Shown one piece after another: positions 63,007 through 64,000 of a stretch of DNA of 64,000 bases. Source of the stretch: an uncultured Mucispirillum sp. (GTDB lineage Bacteria > Chrysiogenota > Deferribacteres > Deferribacterales > Mucispirillaceae); NCBI GenBank assembly GCA_944326705.1, contig CALVEY010000002.1, positions 60,655 through 124,654 of the forward strand. The letters are read 5' to 3'. A model generated the notes under the pieces. That model was not told where the DNA came from. It made no database searches and was given only the letters and a program-made list of their open reading frames with translations. The position numbers and the translations under genes were made by a program. Numbering within the stretch: the first letter of the stretch is position 1; every line of letters begins with the position of its first letter.

Positions 63007-63933
63007 ATGAAAAAACTTATATTTATCTTTACAACACTACCATTATTTGTTTTTGCCAAAACTTATTCCTGTGATGAATTATTAAATGATATGAATAATT
63101 CCTGTAACGGCAGCAGCTCTTGTATAGATACTTTTCATAAATATTTTGAAATTATTTCAGATACATGTACATATAACGAAGCAGAACATTTTGCTTATTA
63201 TAAGTTATTAGAGCCTGTTACATTGAAAGGAACATTGAAGTATGTAATAGATTATAGTGCAAGTGCCTGCAGCCCTGATGTAAGGTATACAATATTTACA
63301 CCAGATGATGAAGATTTTAATTTTTTAACTGGTCAGGAATATAATGGAGCATTAGTTAAAAAATCTTTTAAAGATATTGAGAATATGCTTCCTAAATGGT
63401 TTAAAGAAACTATGCTTGCTGGAAGTGTATCTTTTAATGTGGAATTAACTCTTGATAATATTAAAGATGAATATTATGCAACCTATGAAAATAGAAATAT
63501 TTATAAAGGTTTATCTCAGAATATATCAGCTTGTAATTTTGGCGATGAACGAGAAATTTATCCAAAATCTATTAAAGTGTTAGGTAAAGAATCTGAAGAA
63601 AAAGCAGGTCTTTCTTCTTATATATATGTTGAAACATCAATGATTTATTATACCTTAAATACAGAAGATGATTATGTAAATATGAGAGAGACGCCAAATG
63701 GTAAAATATTATCTAAAATTTATCAATCAAATATAAATAATATAGTTATAGTTGATTTAGAGCAGGCAAGAAAGAATATATCTGATAAAAAAAGCATTAA
63801 TGATAAATGGGTGCAGGTAATTTATTTTCCTGATAAAGAAGACGAAGAAAATTTTATATTAGGCTATATTCATAAAAGCCAGATTAAGCAGATAGATGAT
63901 ATATACAAATTTTTAAACAACGGGAGCCTGTGA
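63007..63933 (+). CDS. Exported protein with C-terminal SH3-like domain
   Basis: This 308-residue protein has a signal peptide ending at FVFAKT (residue 18). The N-terminal part holds several cysteines (SCDELL, NSCNGSSSC, SDTCTYN) that could form disulfides in the periplasm. The C-terminal part reads DDYVNMRETPNGKILSKIY, then WVQVIYFPD and LGYIHKSQI, the pattern of a bacterial SH3 domain, often involved in cell-wall or protein binding. Function is unknown. A GAGGGAG ribosome-binding site precedes the start. It is the last gene of the rightward cluster in the window. Confidence 0.65.
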   Translation: MKKLIFIFTTLPLFVFAKTYSCDELLNDMNNSCNGSSSCIDTFHKYFEIISDTCTYNEAEHFAYYKLLEPVTLKGTLKYVIDYSASACSPDVRYTIFTPDDEDFNFLTGQEYNGALVKKSFKDIENMLPKWFKETMLAGSVSFNVELTLDNIKDEYYATYENRNIYKGLSQNISACNFGDEREIYPKSIKVLGKESEEKAGLSSYIYVETSMIYYTLNTEDDYVNMRETPNGKILSKIYQSNINNIVIVDLEQARKNISDKKSINDKWVQVIYFPDKEDEENFILGYIHKSQIKQIDDIYKFLNNGSL

Positions 63934-64000
63934 AAAAAAGTCTGTAAAAACAGTTTTCTATGATTATATTTTTCCATATCCTGCTCTATGAATACCAGAA

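Noticed and set aside
63940..63958. Small hairpin CTGT/ACAG followed by TTTT after the last gene
   Set aside because: The stem has only four base pairs, too weak to call a terminator.
63959..64000. Possible end of a minus-strand gene at the right edge (frame reading SGIHRAGYGKI)
   Set aside because: Only eleven codons before the window edge; cannot be separated from chance.
1..64000. CRISPR arrays, insertion sequences, prophage genes, rRNA genes
   Set aside because: No regularly spaced repeats, transposase, integrase or phage structural gene, and no rRNA sequence were found on reading both strands.

Overview
The window is a gene-dense, very AT-rich piece of a bacterial chromosome. The organism is Gram-negative: the window carries the LPS transporter LptD, ADP-heptose synthesis genes, a heptosyltransferase-like enzyme and a two-partner secretion pair. 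An anaerobic or microaerobic lifestyle is suggested by a 2-hydroxyacyl-CoA dehydratase activase, a rubredoxin and a fused FAD/Fe-S 2-hydroxyacid dehydrogenase. Gene content and composition fit a host-associated member of the Deferribacterota, something like Mucispirillum. That placement is inferred from memory of such genomes and no database was searched.

Layout. (1) 2-3036, +: end of an apgM-type phosphoglycerate mutase/homoserine kinase homologue, aspartokinase and citramalate synthase, closed by a terminator. (2) 3350-3718, -: small unknown protein, divergent from 3839-6529, + (PHP phosphoesterase, YfgM-like membrane protein, DUF502 protein, shikimate dehydrogenase). (3) tRNA-Arg(CCG) on -, then asd, HU, an HD-domain hydrolase and a small coiled-coil membrane protein on +. 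(4) 9516-13273, -: a complete spermidine/putrescine ABC transporter potABCD. (5) 13716-19159: two convergent metal-efflux operons sharing a bidirectional terminator. One is copA, with an in-frame CopZ-like tail, plus csoR. The other is a PacL-like membrane protein, an atypical P-type ATPase and a stand-alone HMA-like protein. (6) 19351-21626, +: three unrecognised genes (membrane-anchored protein, 71-residue protein, propeller-like protein). (7) 21841-26091: a 1416-residue CoA-dehydratase activase fusion. (8) 26359-31567: TpsB/TpsA secretion pair preceded by a sigma-54-like promoter. (9) 40044 down to 32009, -: pdxA, rsmA, DnaQ-like exonuclease, folC, lptD, a FlgT-N-like periplasmic protein, a DHH phosphoesterase and rubredoxin, closed by a terminator. 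(10) 40224-63933, +: 25 co-directional, often overlapping genes. They cover a YdiJ-like dehydrogenase, TPR proteins, LPS heptose and sugar-transferase genes, miaB, a DUF151 nuclease, acyl-CoA ligase, Tsx-like porin, DUF192, pgeF, yggS, yggT, PIN-TRAM, ispD, S2P protease, trpS, scpA/scpB, a pseudouridine synthase, queD and an SH3-like exported protein.

How genes work together. Aspartokinase and Asd begin the aspartate family, while CimA gives a threonine-independent entry to isoleucine. HldE, HldD, the GT9 enzyme and the sugar-phosphate transferase build the LPS core and start a surface glycan, and LptD exports LPS. CopA/CopZ/CsoR form a copper-responsive efflux loop. The PacL-like/P-ATPase/HMA operon looks like a second efflux system for an unidentified metal. 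ScpA and ScpB belong to the condensin complex.

The most interesting items are the internal ribosome-binding site that may release CopZ from CopA, the PacL-like metal-efflux operon facing it, the tps operon with its sigma-54-like promoter, and the hairpin plus T-tract leader of the activase gene. No CRISPR array, insertion sequence or prophage was found.
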